A stretch of 64,000 nucleotides of DNA from Wuchereria bancrofti (Eukaryota > Nematoda > Chromadorea > Rhabditida > Onchocercidae), in the NCBI GenBank assembly GCA_005281725.1, contig SSBO01000012.1, forward strand, positions 17,638,343 to 17,702,342. The letters are read 5' to 3'. The notes beneath the pieces were generated by a model. The model had not been told where the DNA came from. It made no database searches and was given only the letters and a program-made list of their open reading frames with translations. Both the position numbers and the translations under genes were made by a program. Of this stretch, positions 25,481 through 38,900 are shown in pieces (position 1 is the first letter of the stretch; each line of letters begins with the position of its first letter).

Positions 25481-25531
25481 TCTATGTGTGTGTGTATGTG
25501 TGTGTGTCTGTGTGTGTGTGTGTGTATGTGA
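25481..25531. repeat. (TG)n microsatellite
   Basis: An interrupted TG tract including TGTGTGTCTGTG. It causes a false long open frame of His-Thr repeats on the minus strand. Confidence 0.9.
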
Positions 25532-27380
25532 AATTTGCAGTGGAAGGCAAATGAGCCGAGAAATGTAGGGTTGGACTGGGCTAGCACTGGTATTGAAAGA
25601 GGCCAAAAGGTGGAGGAGTTAGACCTAGTTAGTAGTCATCTGTTGATGCCTCTGTCCCATTCATCTAGTAGCTTCTTCATCACTCGCTGTCCTCTGTTGC
25701 AGTTGCGTCCTCTTTTTCTCAAGGCATAAGTGAAGCATCCTCTGACGGACTATTATTCTCAATTCACTCGACCCTAGGACAACAGACAATGCATATTAGT
25801 CCTACTGCTGCTGGATTCAAGCAACGAGGCTCGATTTCCATCCGCTCTCCTCCACATCCTTAGTAACTTCCTCGGGACGTAGCATAACTTCTGTTCTACA
25901 TCCCCGCTCCCTTTCATTTTCTATAAGCAGCAGCTTTACTGCCAACAGACATCGTCAGATAGCAGCAACATTTCAAGCAAATGCAAATTTTGCTCAGTAT
26001 TTTTTGGACACGTAAGTTGTTCTGTGTCACATTCACAACTTTAGAATGTTTGGCCGAAATGGTCATCCTCTTTCCTATTTCCTATGTTTAATACAATTTA
26101 GTCATTTATCTTCATTTCAAATTGATGCGCACATTCACATATATGTAATGCGTAGAAATAGTATACATATATATATATGAAAAGAAATGGTTCTGATGAG
26201 AAGGCTAAATAATGTTTAACCCCAAATGAAACTATTCATTGTTGTCGTGACCGAAAAATCCATCTCTAGACCAGAAAAGCTGTCATTACTGCCATCATAG
26301 TGACGGTAACAGGAAAGGTATTGTTCTGACCGATTTTCGCGTTTTGTGCTTTGAAAATAAGATAGCTTTTGACAGAATAACATATGTTTATATCAGAGCA
26401 AGATGGATGAGATAGGTAGATCAGAGCAAGCATAAATAACCATTAATGACCACGGACTGAACATCTTTCATAGTTTCTACACATTGTCCATCAGATATAA
26501 AACGGAAAAGAGGAGCGATCTATTCTATACTTGAAATAAATAAAACGAAGCTATTTCTATCGTTTTTGTAAGATAACAAATAATCCTATAAAAATTGGAT
26601 GAAGGAAGAGATAAGGTAGTGATACTGAAGAGAATGGATTGGTGAATGGAGAATATGTGAGACACACAAGGGGTCCATACATTAGTTTGAGTTAAAATTG
26701 GACAGATGCTTGGTTATGTTTTTGAACCATATTACAGTAATGATATGAGGGATTAAAGACACCATCTGAACAGCAGCATTACTGCTGCACACTGCAATTG
26801 CAGACACATGGTAGCAAAATTTAAAAGATACCAAACCTAGCAGGAATGCTTTGTAAATAACTTAAACTGGTGATGGTGAAGAATAACCAAAGTGGATTGG
26901 TAAAGTATGTAGGCTTCAATTGTTTCAAACATTTAGTAAAGATTAAACTTTTCCTAAATTATTCTGCCGTAACAGCAGTGAAACACTCAGTGTTTAAACA
27001 GTTGTCAATGAAAAGCACAGTAATGATGCAAACAATTTCAAACTAAGGTACTGCATCAGATATAATGTGGTTCAGTTATTCATCTCATCTTACTATGATT
27101 AGTCATTCCCATTTGCAAACAGTTCTTAATATATTTTGCAAGGTTAATTTTGCTCAGAGACCCAACTCATGCAATGTAATATGCTTGTTTTTTTTATTCA
27201 TACACAATAACGTTCAAAATTAATTAAATCAGAACACACAAAATCAATGAGATCATATGTCGAAATTATACAATATATAAAAATTTTGGGATACGATCGT
27301 TATTAATAACTACTTCAATATTAATAAGCTAAAGTCTCCAGCAACATAAAAGAAGTTATAAACTATTTTTGGGCTCCACT
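25532..27380. other. Gene-free interval
   Basis: I see no supported gene. There is an (AT)n run near 26160. Confidence 0.45.
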
Positions 27381-27721
27381 TAATCATATACAAACTGGGG
27401 AAATCTGGAACATTATCCTCTCGGTAGCAATTGTAAAACATTGAAATGAAGCTACGTAAAAATATTTTTTTTAAAAGAAAAAATTATTGAACGAAAAGTT
27501 GGAAGCTGAAGAGAAGTCGCCATACAGGGATAACTTTAATTCATATTTGGCTCGATGAATTTTAAATACTAATACTTTTGGTGAAACCTATAAGGCACCT
27601 GAAAGAAATTATTGTATTAATGAGAAAGAGCAATGTTTTTTAATTGGAAAAACACGAATAATTCCAGCTAGAAGAAATTACTGAAAAAAAAAATTCCTCA
27701 GAAAAAAATTATTAAGATTAC

Positions 27722-29821
27722 CTGACTATAGCAATAAGCTAACAGACGATTGATATGCGCATCAAACTCTTCGCGGCGTCGCTTTTTTTTCTCTTGAAAT
27801 TCTCTCGTTTTAGAAATGCGTCTACAAGATATTTCAAGCAGTTACCATATAATAGCGGACTATACATTTTGCTTTAAAAAATGACATTATCTTCACCTGA
27901 TCGTTTCGTGCTCCATCGCCTGAGGCGGGAATGCGCAAATTTCCCGATCCATTAAACTAAGCACCTGAACAGCATTTCGATTTACTGTATGTCCAGCAAG
28001 TAACTGTTTTGCAACTTTACGTTTTGCAGCTGCAAGTTCTTTACGGCACATCGACGCTTCTTGGATAAGAATTTGACGTTCGGTACTTCGTCTTATGAAT
28101 GCTTCCTTTCGCTTTTGTTGTATTTGCTAGAAATTAAGAGAATTTTTATTTTATGATAAAGTATAATTAAGAGAATTTTCATTTAAAACTGCAGAACGAT
28201 ATGTAATAATATTAGTAAAAAACAGTCACGAAAATTATTTGGTTCCAATCCATAAATGATTTGCTGAAATCTATCAAGATCTCGACCTCATTATGTATAG
28301 AAAGGATAGCTTTCTCGATAAAAGCCAATATTTGGGAAGAGTGAAATGAGTTCTGTCCTGATTCTCAATGTTCCTTCTAAAACAACCTACATTAAGTGGT
28401 GGAGGTACCGATGATTTCGTTTCTCCATTTCTGTCAATAAATAACCAAAATCTACTGAGTTTCATCGATCCTGACTTCTCGAAATTTTGTGGTGATTTCG
28501 TAGTGAAAGATAACTGTGAGGTGTTTGCTTTATTGTTCAATGGATTAGTACACTGCTCACCAGACAATACGGACTGCAAGAAAAGTAAGAAGTTTCGCCT
28601 AAAAAACAGTTTGAATGACTGGGATTGTTGCATTCAGCATTCAGATTTGAGCTTCTGTGCTTGTCTTGCCCAGATAAAGTTGACATGTAATGTTTTGAAA
28701 TTAAACACCATCAACAGAAATAAAAATCAAACTAGAAATCTGAAAAAATTGAACCAATCACAGGAAAAATCTGAAAAGGCAAAAAACTTCCTAAAGTTGA
28801 CATGTAAAAGCTTGGAAGCTTAAAACAAGAGTCGTGAAGGACTAACACGTGATAAATTGATTCTGCCATCACTTTCAGCAATGTTTGCATCTTGCACACT
28901 ACGAACTGAATTGACCGCATAATCGGTGAAACTTGCGGAAGTTGGAAAATTTCTTCGATATTTTCTAATCCTGTCCATAACTAACATAGCAGTGTGACCT
29001 TCATGAGAAGAATCAATAGAATTAGGATTCCTACCGTTTCCCAATAAACTCTGAAAAGTAACTGCTTAAGCATCCTAGAAATTAATCAACATAATGTATA
29101 AAGCCGAACTTCAATCATCTAGCTCAAAGTAATGAAACAAAAGTAGTTGGATGTCCACAGAAACAGAACACTATTCCATTCTTTTTTTTTTCTTTTTTGA
29201 ATATTCGGGAGACATACTTTGTGTGCTTTGTCGACAATAGACAAATCACGGTCCAAACGTGAGCAGTGTGATCTAAATGAGACTGTAATCACGTATCTGA
29301 TATTAATAGACCCAACAATGAGCAGAGCAATTTAGATAATAAGAATTACGATTTTGGAAAGCAAACTGAAATAGAATAAAATATTAACACAAATATATTT
29401 GGACATGTCTACACCGAGATGAAACCCAAGACTACCGAAGAACTGCTGAGGGAACACCATTTACGTAACTTTACTTGGTTTTGGATTCTTCAGTGAATTT
29501 TTTCAATTCATCTGAGCAGTGAATCTGAAAAACCCACGAAGAATCAAAACTAGCTGCACATATATGAATGGGCAGATTAATATGTTCTTAATGATGGATA
29601 GTTACTTATATATCCTTAACATAAAATGAATATGTTACATACAAATTTCGTTCCTTTTTTTCGATAACTTCTTTGGTAAGAAGGGCAGCAAGTCTCGCTT
29701 CAGCCGTAATTCGTCGTTTCCGTTCTGACAGTGCTTTTCGTTGTTCAACCAGATAAAGCTGTCGAAGTTTACGATTATCTGCCAGCAAATGCGTAACCAA
29801 ATCAGTTTCCTCAGCAAGCAT
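27722..29821 (-). CDS. Unrecognised basic, helix-rich (coiled-coil) protein; 3' end not located
   Basis: Six exons can be chained in phase to 316 codons: 29821-29639, 29524-29475, 29048-28847, 28573-28391, 28126-27897 and 27821-27722. The start is well supported: TTTCAG sits two bases before the ATG, a likely trans-splice site. The N-terminal part (MLAEETDLVTHLLADNRKLR, then EQRKALSERKRRITAEARL) is strongly helical and charged. The middle is Ser/Asn-rich and looks disordered. The C-terminal part returns to helix (KRKEAFIRRSTERQILIQ; ISKTREFQEKKKRRREEFDA). The last recognised exon ends at CAG|GTAATC. A seven-codon terminal exon at 27404-27384 would close the frame but is speculative. For exon 3 the in-frame model needs the second AG of TTTTCAGAG. 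I do not recognise the family. The gene is divergent from gad-1, sharing about 0.86 kb of upstream DNA. Confidence 0.6.
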
Positions 29822-30684
29822 TGCTGAAATTAGAAATCTGAAGTTCCTGAAAGCACTTGGTAACTGTTTGCTTGATGGATTGTTTACACATGGTTATTTA
29901 CATCATATATTTTTTTACGTGTACGATTGCGTGAGAAAGCACGTGACTGTAAGGAGTAGGGAAGCAGGAAATTATAGAACAGATAAACCAATGCGTTCAA
30001 TGCAGCAATCTCGAGCATTAATGAAGAGCTAACTTTTAAAGACGGGAAAATAAACAGAATACGGACGAAAAATGAAAAAATTTGGAAAAATACTACTCCA
30101 GTGATAGAGAGTGAAAAAAAACGAGAAGAGATGGAGAGAGAAGAGAGGTATGGTTCTTCTCACCCTCTAGAGCAGAGTCGGGTTCATGCTCGAGTTGCGA
30201 GAGGACGGTACTATTTACTATTTCTTTTGAAGTTTGGTGACTGTGGAAGGGCTTTCCGTATATTAACTCCCAATTAAAAATGTTAGTTGTGGAGTGATAG
30301 ATAGTTGTTTATTTACACATAATGTCTCCGTAACTTCTGAGTTTTAATGTTGTTTTTAGTACCGAAGTTATTGTCACAATTAAAATAAACAAACACCACT
30401 TCAACTGCTGTTAAGTACTTACTATTATAAGGAAAATAAAAGTTTCCTTAATTCCTCTTCATAGTTCCTTCCACTAACAGTTTCTTTATCTTTACCTTCC
30501 GTTAGTGTGTTCTTCCAAGTTCTTAGTCTGAATTCTAAGCGTTCCCGACCCCTTGTTAACTTAAGTGTATGCAAAGTTGTCACTTGATATGAACTTTAAA
30601 AAAAAGTGCTCATTCTTTCACTAAATCTCGAATCCGGAATCCTGGCTACACTTAGTATTTTACAGACTTATCGCTTGCATATTC
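29822..30684. other. Shared upstream region of the coiled-coil gene and gad-1
   Basis: Divergent spacer with a purine-rich GAGAG / GAAGAGAG tract near 30105-30150. A TTTTACAG acceptor at 30658-30665 lies 19 bases before the gad-1 ATG and is the probable trans-splice site. No coding signal. Confidence 0.5.
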
Positions 30685-33600
30685 ATGAGTGATATCACGA
30701 AAATGTATGAACAAAACGAAGAAAAAGGTAATTTTGCCATCTTTTTACAAGTTCACTTAGTTCTTGATTTTTTGAGGAAACGTAGCAGGCTATCTTATTA
30801 AAATTGTTTGCTGTTTGTTTAATACTTTTTTAGAGGACGATAGCAACGAGGAAACTAAAATTCGACAACAAAAAAATGCTGCAAAGAAAGCTCGACAGTT
30901 CAATTTCGAGACGATGTTCACGGAAGTCATGCAAGGCGCTCTCACGCGAACAACTGAAACTTTCGGTAAAGAAAGCGTCAAAAAAACAACCGACGATGAC
31001 AAACATTTTCGTCGAGAGCAATCCGAGTCTATCAGAGAACATCACTATGTTTGTTTTTTTTTTTTATTTTTTATTTTTTATCTATTCATTTATTTTGTAC
31101 GTCTGCATATCATGGGAAAATGAAAGACAGTACTCATGTGACTTACTAGGAGTAGTCTTTCTGTTCTCAGTGAAATGCATAAACACTCTGAGATATTCTA
31201 ACCTTCGAAGTAATTTTGCGTAGAATTATAAATAATTTTGGGTAAAATTATAAAATTTCGTTCGTAAAGAAATATTCCATTTCATTTCTGTTTGGCTGTT
31301 ATGATTTGCTGAAGGTCTTCGATTTAACATATGTCGTTAGTAACACCGGCAAAATTGCGTTAGCGATTATGTGATAATAATGATAAGCATATGATAGATG
31401 TGTAGATCTTGTGCCTACAAGCATTTTGTTAGTATTAAAATTTCTTTCCTTAGCAATAATTTTTGAACAGTTAGGCCTCATGTTTCATCAGTTTGCTCCG
31501 GCTTCATTTCATTATTAAATATTATCTTTATTTAATTATAATCATACTTTGTGATAAAGTTTATGTCATATTGTGTGTTCACCGTTTTTATCCAATAACA
31601 TTCATCTGTAGTCGAGCCTTCTACCGTTCGTATTCATTAATGGTACTTTTGAACTTCTAGTAAAATTGTTTCCAGGCTTTCGGTGAATTTGTGAACTCTT
31701 CGTTGTCAAAACCAGCTGGAGCATCAGTTGAAGGTACTTTCTATTTTAAATTAAAGAAAAATTTTGTAAAAATAAGTATGTTTTTAATTTGCATAACATA
31801 ATGAAATTTAGATCAAACTAAATGTTTATGCAATTTCCACTTACTGCTTGATTCAGATTTAGAAAGTGACGATGATTTTGGAGAATTTTTTGTCCCTTTA
31901 CCTGAAGGCTTTGTGCCAGATAAAGAAATGTTCGAGACAAAAAAAACCACAGTTTGCGATGATGATGATGAATTCGATGATTTGGATGATGTGGTAAGTG
32001 CGCAGGTCTCAAAGTGCTTTTATGTTTAGTAATTCAGGAAATGCCTTGGATTTTATATTAGTTTATTAATTTAATTACACTAATTGTTTACTGTAAATTT
32101 TCCATTTTCGAATTGCGTATCATATTAAATATATTGTTTAAAAAATCCTTTAACTTTGTCATTTTAGATTCCTGTTGTTGACTTAATACCTGCTGCTTCA
32201 GAAGCACAGTTGCGTCATGGGAAGAAACCGGTTAGATTCATTTTGTGTTCTGGTTGTCTGTACTAATTCTGTATGGACGTGATATTATTTAATTTAGGAA
32301 AAAATTTCAGGTATCGGCACTGGCGTTTGATCTTCAAGGTACGAAATTTGCTAGTGGTGGATATGATTACATTGTGAATTTATTTGAATTTCAGAAAATG
32401 GATTTAAGTTTACGGTCTTCACGTGAGCTTATGCCTTGTGAAAGGTGGATTCTTTTTGGATTTTTTTTCTTTTTGTTGTTACGCGTTTAATTTGCTCTTA
32501 ATTTTTTTTAGTGTGCACTTTTTGATCCGTTTTATATTTAATTGTATGAATTTTTCTTTTTTCAGTTTTATCTTGTTTCAGTCATATCATCAATGGATTA
32601 GCGTTTAGTTCAAACGGTGAAAAGTTGCTAGTTGCTAGTGGTCATGCACAAATTCGTATTCTAGATCGGCAGGGTAAACAATGGGCTGAAACTGTTCGTG
32701 GTAGGTTGAATACCTAGTCTCAAAGTACTTCCAAATATGTAAAATAATTTTGCTTTGAAAACTACATATTTGTTTTGTCATCATATTGATATGTTCCATA
32801 GGTGATCAATATTTGGTTGATTTGTCTAATACCAAAGGACACTCAGGATCTGTCAATTCTTGCTGTTGGCATCCAGTTGTGAAAACAGAATTCTTATCTT
32901 GCGCTAATGATGGGTAAATTTTTCCCTCAAAAGCAAACAACTTTGAACATTTCAGTCTTCATATTTCTGATGATTCAAAATCTAGATTAGTATTTCTCCG
33001 GACTACTTCCTAGATTGTTATATTTCTTGTAGTCGGATTAGATTGCTAGAAAAAAAGATTTAAATATTCAAAACTTTGATCTCTGTTGCATAAAAAATAA
33101 TTGTATGGATCTGTAGCAATTTTTTTCTAGAAAAACTTCCTGGACCAAAGAAATCAAATCAAGTTAATTAATTAATGTCTAAAAAAGCTAGACTAAATGT
33201 CATTATTATCTTTAACTGAGCAGCATAGGTGTACAAAGGAAATATTTCTCTGATATTTTGTGTAATATTAGTTATGCTATAGCTGTTATTAGTCTTAAAT
33301 AAACGAGGTTTAGCTAAGCAGTTGTTTCATTTATTTGTGTCTTTAATTGGTCCAGTTATTTTAGTCAGATTCGAAGTAATTTAAAGTCATGTGCATGAGT
33401 TTGTAAGGTGAGTTGTGAGATTTTGAAAATGGAAATTTCAGAACTTTGAGAATTTGGTCTACAGATGATTACAAAGAAATCACACACTGTATCAATAAGC
33501 AGCGTAAAGTAATCAAGACAAAAAATGCTAGTGGCAAAAGAACTATACCAACGACATGTTGTTATTCTCGAGATGGGAAATATATCGCGGCTGGATGTGA

Positions 33601-35373
33601 TGATGGATCTATACAAATATGGAAACATGGAAATCTTTATGTCAGCGTTAAAAGTTAAATGAACATATATACTTTTATTCACAACGTATAATACTTAACT
33701 CACAAAAAGAAGAATTGCGCAAATTTTTCACTGTCGTAAAGTTATTTTATTATTTGCAGGTTAATACGGCGTATTTGAATAGAACAGCTCATACCGCATC
33801 GGTTACTTCATTACAATTCTCACCAAACAGTAAACAAATTCTCTCAAGATCACGTAAAATATTCCTGATTTTCTTAGCGACGCTTTTTAAATGAATTTCT
33901 TTTTACGATTCCATAAATATAAAGAAACATTTTGCAGTTGATGGCACGTTAAAGTTATGGCAACTTGAAGCATTTAATAAACCATGCCATGTTGTGGAGG
34001 ATTTGAAAAATGAATTTATAAGGTAATCTTGAAAGAATTCTTCCATTATCGTTATGTATAGGCATTCGGAAGTGCAGTGGCTTATTTTATGTAATGTTTC
34101 TTGCAGTACAGCAGATCATGTAATGAATTATTTTAGTCCAAATTTTGTGAAGATGCTAATGTTATTCATTTGTATGAAACCTCAATTTTTTTACAGCACA
34201 GACTGCGGTTTTGCGCCTCATGGTGAAATGGTCTATACTGGTACTTCTTTTGATGATGAGAATGGATCCGATGGAATGCTCGCTTTTTTTGATTCGAAAT
34301 CCTTCGATCTTATTTATCGAATCACGTACCCAAATTTAGTTGGTTCTTCATTAATGCAGATTATGTTTAGATTACATATTCTAAGGAAAATAACTTATTG
34401 TATTCCATATAATATAAATCATTATTGCAACATCTGTAGATTTTTTCAGAGTTGTATTAGGATCTCTTGGCAGCCAAAAATTAATCAAATACTTGTTGGT
34501 TTGAGTGATGGTTCACTCCGATTATATTATGATCCTATAAGCAGTTTAAGAGGTGCCTTACTTTGTGTTTCACGGCCACTGAGAAGGGCTCGTCAACAGG
34601 AAGTAATTCGTGAAGAATTGGTGCTGTCACGTAAGTTTCTTCATTTTTATGAATGCATTGCATTCCAAAATGAATGATCCATATACATCAGTGGAATAAT
34701 TCACGGCAATTTTCAGCACTGACCTTAGAAATGTTCCAACCAAGAGGTGAGGAAGGTGAAGAAAAGGAAGTTACAACTTGGCGACTGAAGAAGTATTTGC
34801 GTATGATGGATAACAGGTTGCGTCCTGACTTCCGAAAGCCTGCTGATATGCCAATGAGTGGACCAAGTTAGTAGAATTATTGTTTAAGTTGATGGAGCTC
34901 CATCATCACACATTTCACTTTCCCAGTTTGGCTTTACATTAAACTAATCTATTTTTGTTCACAAGTAATGTTAGTCTGATTGAACACTTTCATTTCAACT
35001 AGGTTTTATTTTTAGGTTCGGGTGGTCGGGTGGCTGCTTCAGGTGGAACATTGCATTCGTATATCGCTAAACAAGTAGGTACAAAAAGGAATCGTGATTT
35101 CCTTGCGGATACTGATGTCCGTGCTTCTATTTTACGTCATGCTGAAGAGGTTCGCTGTTTATTCTCGTGAATGTCCCGTTGTAATCTCCTCTCCTGTTGT
35201 TCTCATTAATAGGTATGTTTTATTTACAGGCGGAGAAAAACCCATACTATGTCACGAAGGCATATCTGAAAAATCAACCAGTTACAATTTTTCAAGAAAA
35301 GACAACCGCACCAGAAGAGGAAGAAGAAACTGATAAAGAACTAGAACCACTGTATAAGATTTCAAAAAAGTAA
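30685..35373 (+). CDS. gad-1: GAD-1 / WDR70, WD40-repeat protein
   Basis: Sixteen exons close in frame to 669 residues: 30685-30727, 30834-31048, 31676-31733, 31857-31993, 32168-32230, 32311-32444, 32582-32700, 32802-32913, 33442-33640, 33760-33853, 33938-34022, 34197-34338, 34450-34630, 34717-34866, 35016-35149 and 35230-35373. The N-terminus is charged and disordered, with an acidic patch ([12 protein letters not shown]). WD40 repeats follow, with clear blades: [32 protein letters not shown] then [29 protein letters not shown], and [21 protein letters not shown]. The C-terminal part ([36 protein letters not shown]) is the conserved WDR70/GAD-1 tail. In C. elegans GAD-1 is needed for gastrulation, and WDR70 has been tied to histone H2B ubiquitination. 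An AATAAA signal is at 35409-35414. In the exon 12 to 13 junction I used the GT inside NLVG, which shortens that loop. Confidence 0.95.
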
Positions 35374-35408
35374 CTCGAAACTGCTTGTTTTGTATTTTTA
35401 TTAAATTT

Positions 35409-35414
35409 AATAAA
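35409..35414 (+). terminator. Polyadenylation signal of gad-1
   Basis: AATAAA 36 bases after the gad-1 stop codon on the sense strand. Confidence 0.7.
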
Positions 35415-35929
35415 AGAATACTCTTGAGTATTGTCTTTTTGCTTTCAAAGAATTGGAACGAAATTTCACGGTACTACTTTTTTCAAATTTCTTCCTTAGA
35501 GATTATTTTCTTTTAGTTTTTAAGTGTTTGTTTTGTCTGAAAAATTGTGTTTTCTTTCTCTGTGTTGTCGGAGAATTAGAACAATGGAAATTTTGCATAG
35601 TTTTTAGCAGAAATTTTGAAATCAATTTAAGTTATGTACAAAGTTAAGATTAAATTGGTTCCTTTTGGATTTTTTTTTTTCTTAATAATCGGAATTTTAA
35701 AGGAATAATTTTCAAAAGAACATTTAGCAAAAGTTCATTACGAAGTATCCTGTACTTATCATTGCAGTTTAATAAATTGTGTATGGTAGGTATGTTTTGT
35801 TTGATGGAGTATATAAAAAAGTATACACGTGAGGCAAGAAAGCGGATTTTATTCAATTAGAATTTTACCTTTCCGACATTATCAAAGAAATGCTATGGCT
35901 TTGTGAAATATAAATATGTGAGTGCGGTC
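35415..35929. other. Spacer between gad-1 and cdk-8
   Basis: About 0.55 kb separates the two head-to-tail genes, a spacing compatible with, but not proof of, a nematode operon. I see no clear TTTCAG acceptor just before the cdk-8 start. Confidence 0.5.
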
Positions 35930-38900
35930 ATGATCGATTATCAGTTCAAGGAAGAGCTTATAAAAACACGGGAACGTGTCGAAGATCTTTATTCTTTTGA
36001 AGGTTTTAAGGTAGTTTTGCTATTTAGTACATTTAATTAATGGATAAGTAGATTGCCGATTGTAAACTGGTAGGCGCAATTCTAACTTTTCTCATTAAGC
36101 CAACTTATTTCTTGATCTAATATGTTTATGATAAATATGTTAGAAATTTTATTAGTTTTTTTTCGACTTCGGTGTTCTCCAGATCAACTCATTGGAATCT
36201 TCTCACAGGTCGGAAGAGGGACTTACGGGCATGTCTACAAAGCTCAACCGCGACATCCGGAGCAAATCCCGGGAAACGGAGCTAAAGAGTTCGCTTTAAA
36301 GCTAATTGAAGGCCAAGGTTTTTCGATGTCGGCTTGTCGAGAAATAGCTTTGTTGAGGGAGTTAAAGTTCGTTTTTAGTGTTGTTGTTTTCAGCCTTGAT
36401 ATCGACTTTGTGTTTTGCATTATGACCACTGTTCAGGCATCCAAATTTGATCAAATTGCAACGAGTATTTCTAACGACGGATCGGAAGGTATGGTTACTG
36501 TTTGATTATGCGGAACACGACTTATGGCATATCATCAAATTCCATCGAGCTGCAAAACAGAAGAAGCAGCCAGTGCTTGTTCCCAAAGTAATCTAATATA
36601 CTTGATAGACTAAATACAGTTCACTTCGTTCAGTCCGTTATTGCTACGTGTTCCTTTTCGAGTTTACAGGTGAACCTCGAATAATATCCTCATCAGATCC
36701 TTTTTGTTAAAGATTTTGATCTTTTCAGGGAATGGTAAAAAGTCTCCTATATCAAATATTGGATGGAATCCATTACTTACATTCAAATTGGATTTTGCAC
36801 AGGGATCTTAAACCTGCAAATATTCTAGTAATGGGCGAAGGTCCTGGTGTGGAACGTGGGAGGTATGTTTTATCTGTGTGCAAGATTGATTAGGCATTTC
36901 AAAACTTTTTATAAATCAATGTTGCATTTTTTTTTAATTTAAGGTTAGAGTAACTTTCAGAGTGAAAATTGGTGATATGGGTTTTGCAAGAATATTTCAT
37001 AATCCGTTGAAACCATTAGCCGAGCTTGATCCAGTGGTGGTGACATTTTGGTATAGAGCGCCGGAACTGCTGCTCGGTGCTAAACATTACACAAAAGTAT
37101 ATTTGTTTTTTTTCATTACGAAGACCGTTAAATGATTGAGCACATTGGAGTAAATCTATTATTTTTGATTTTTATTTAGGACAAAACTTTTTCGCCTTTC
37201 CTCGATTTCTAACTTCGTACTTTTAAAGTTTTTTTACCAAGTGTTAAAACAGATATTTTTTATATGAAAATAGCACTAATCAGATCATTTGTAGGCCATC
37301 GACATTTGGGCTATTGGTTGTATCTTTGCGGAACTTCTCACCTCAGAACCCGTATTTTTTTGCCGGGAGGAAGATATCAAAGCCTCCAGTCCTTATCATC
37401 AAGACCAGCTGAATCGAATATTTACCGTTATGGGTTATCCATCTGAATCCGACTGGCAGGATTTGAAAAAAATGCCAGAATATCAAAAATTAACACAGGA
37501 TTTCAAAAGAGCAAAGTAAGGGAATATTTAGAATCTTTTTGGGACACATTTTAGTGAGCTAATTTCACTTGTACAATTTAGATTTTGTGAATTCTAGCTA
37601 CGCCAATTGCACTTTGCAAAGATACATGGATAAACATAAAATTAAAGCTGATACTCGGTCATTTTCGTTATTGCAACGCCTTCTTACAATGGATCCAATC
37701 AAACGAGTTACTGCGCAAGATGCCATGGATGACGCTTATTTCAAGGTAGCTGTTATTGAACTTTGCTTTCCTTGTAATTTCATTTCAATTGCAACTGCTT
37801 CACATATTTCATTTTTGTTGCTCGTTGTTTTACTATCATTCCAGTGTCCTGTTTTGTCATCCCAGCGTGTGACATTAGTTAACTCTAGCCATATTTCTGG
37901 TAATTTGTTCCAATCGATATTTGGGTAGCTAAGTAGATCTAATGCTGTTTTTCTTCTTCCATCATAAGATATTTTAATACCTAACTGCTCAGGAGTAATT
38001 TTCTAACTTCTCTTCAAGCTGCTTAATGGATTTAAGTTTGCTTTATAAAGCAGAGTATCTTTCGTGTGATACAAGAGAGATATTATAACCTTTTTGCTAT
38101 CTGCATTATCTGATCTAATTGCTAGCCTATATTCTGCACGCGAGATAAATTACCTATAAGGCTCGGTCACTGCTTTAGTGGCTATATCATGTATCATTAC
38201 GCCGATATATGTGGTTATCAGAAATTAGGACTCAAATAGATTAAAGCTTAAATAGGATTATTGTAATTTTGATTTATAAATGCATTTTCCTTTAAATTTT
38301 GAATGTGTAGCAGTAAAAAACCCGTATGTCTTTTCAGGAAGATCCTCGTCCAACTGCAGATGTTTTCAGCGGATGTGATATCCCATATCCAAAGCGGGAG
38401 TTCCTCTCTGATGAAAACGATGATAAAAGTGCTTCAGCATCGAAACCACAGCAAGTTCAACCTCCCCAGCAAAGTCAGCAACAGGTCAGTTGCATATATT
38501 CTGTTCTTTGATTTATTTAAAAAGATTTTTAAAAAATTGAAAAGTCTCTTAGAAAGAAACGATATTGTCGCTTTTACATCGGTTATTAACATCACCTGCT
38601 AGCATATCGCGTAATTTGAAATACTGAATCTCATTTTCTATTTTAGTATATTTATTTATTTGCATAAGCTAAACTTGTTTAAATTTTGATGGGAAGGTCC
38701 TAGATAAAAATGGTGTCTGCTTAAATATACCATTGTCCGTCGATTATTAAAAGATACATATTTTAAGTTTTAAGATAGCGCAAATTCCTAAATGAAAGGC
38801 GGGAAGTTTTTTGAAGTTCTTTAAAATTTTGAAGCCAAAATGAAGGTGAAGGACTGTAGAACCAGAATTTGCATTTTTTTAAGGGTTCCCTTTATGATGG

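Noticed and set aside
25256..25606. 116-codon minus-strand open frame
   Set aside because: Its middle is a microsatellite (His-Thr repeats), with no splice or start context.
28368..28823. 151-codon + strand open frame
   Set aside because: It overlaps a minus-strand exon (28573-28391) with good splice sites and matching phase in the coiled-coil gene; it is the shadow frame.
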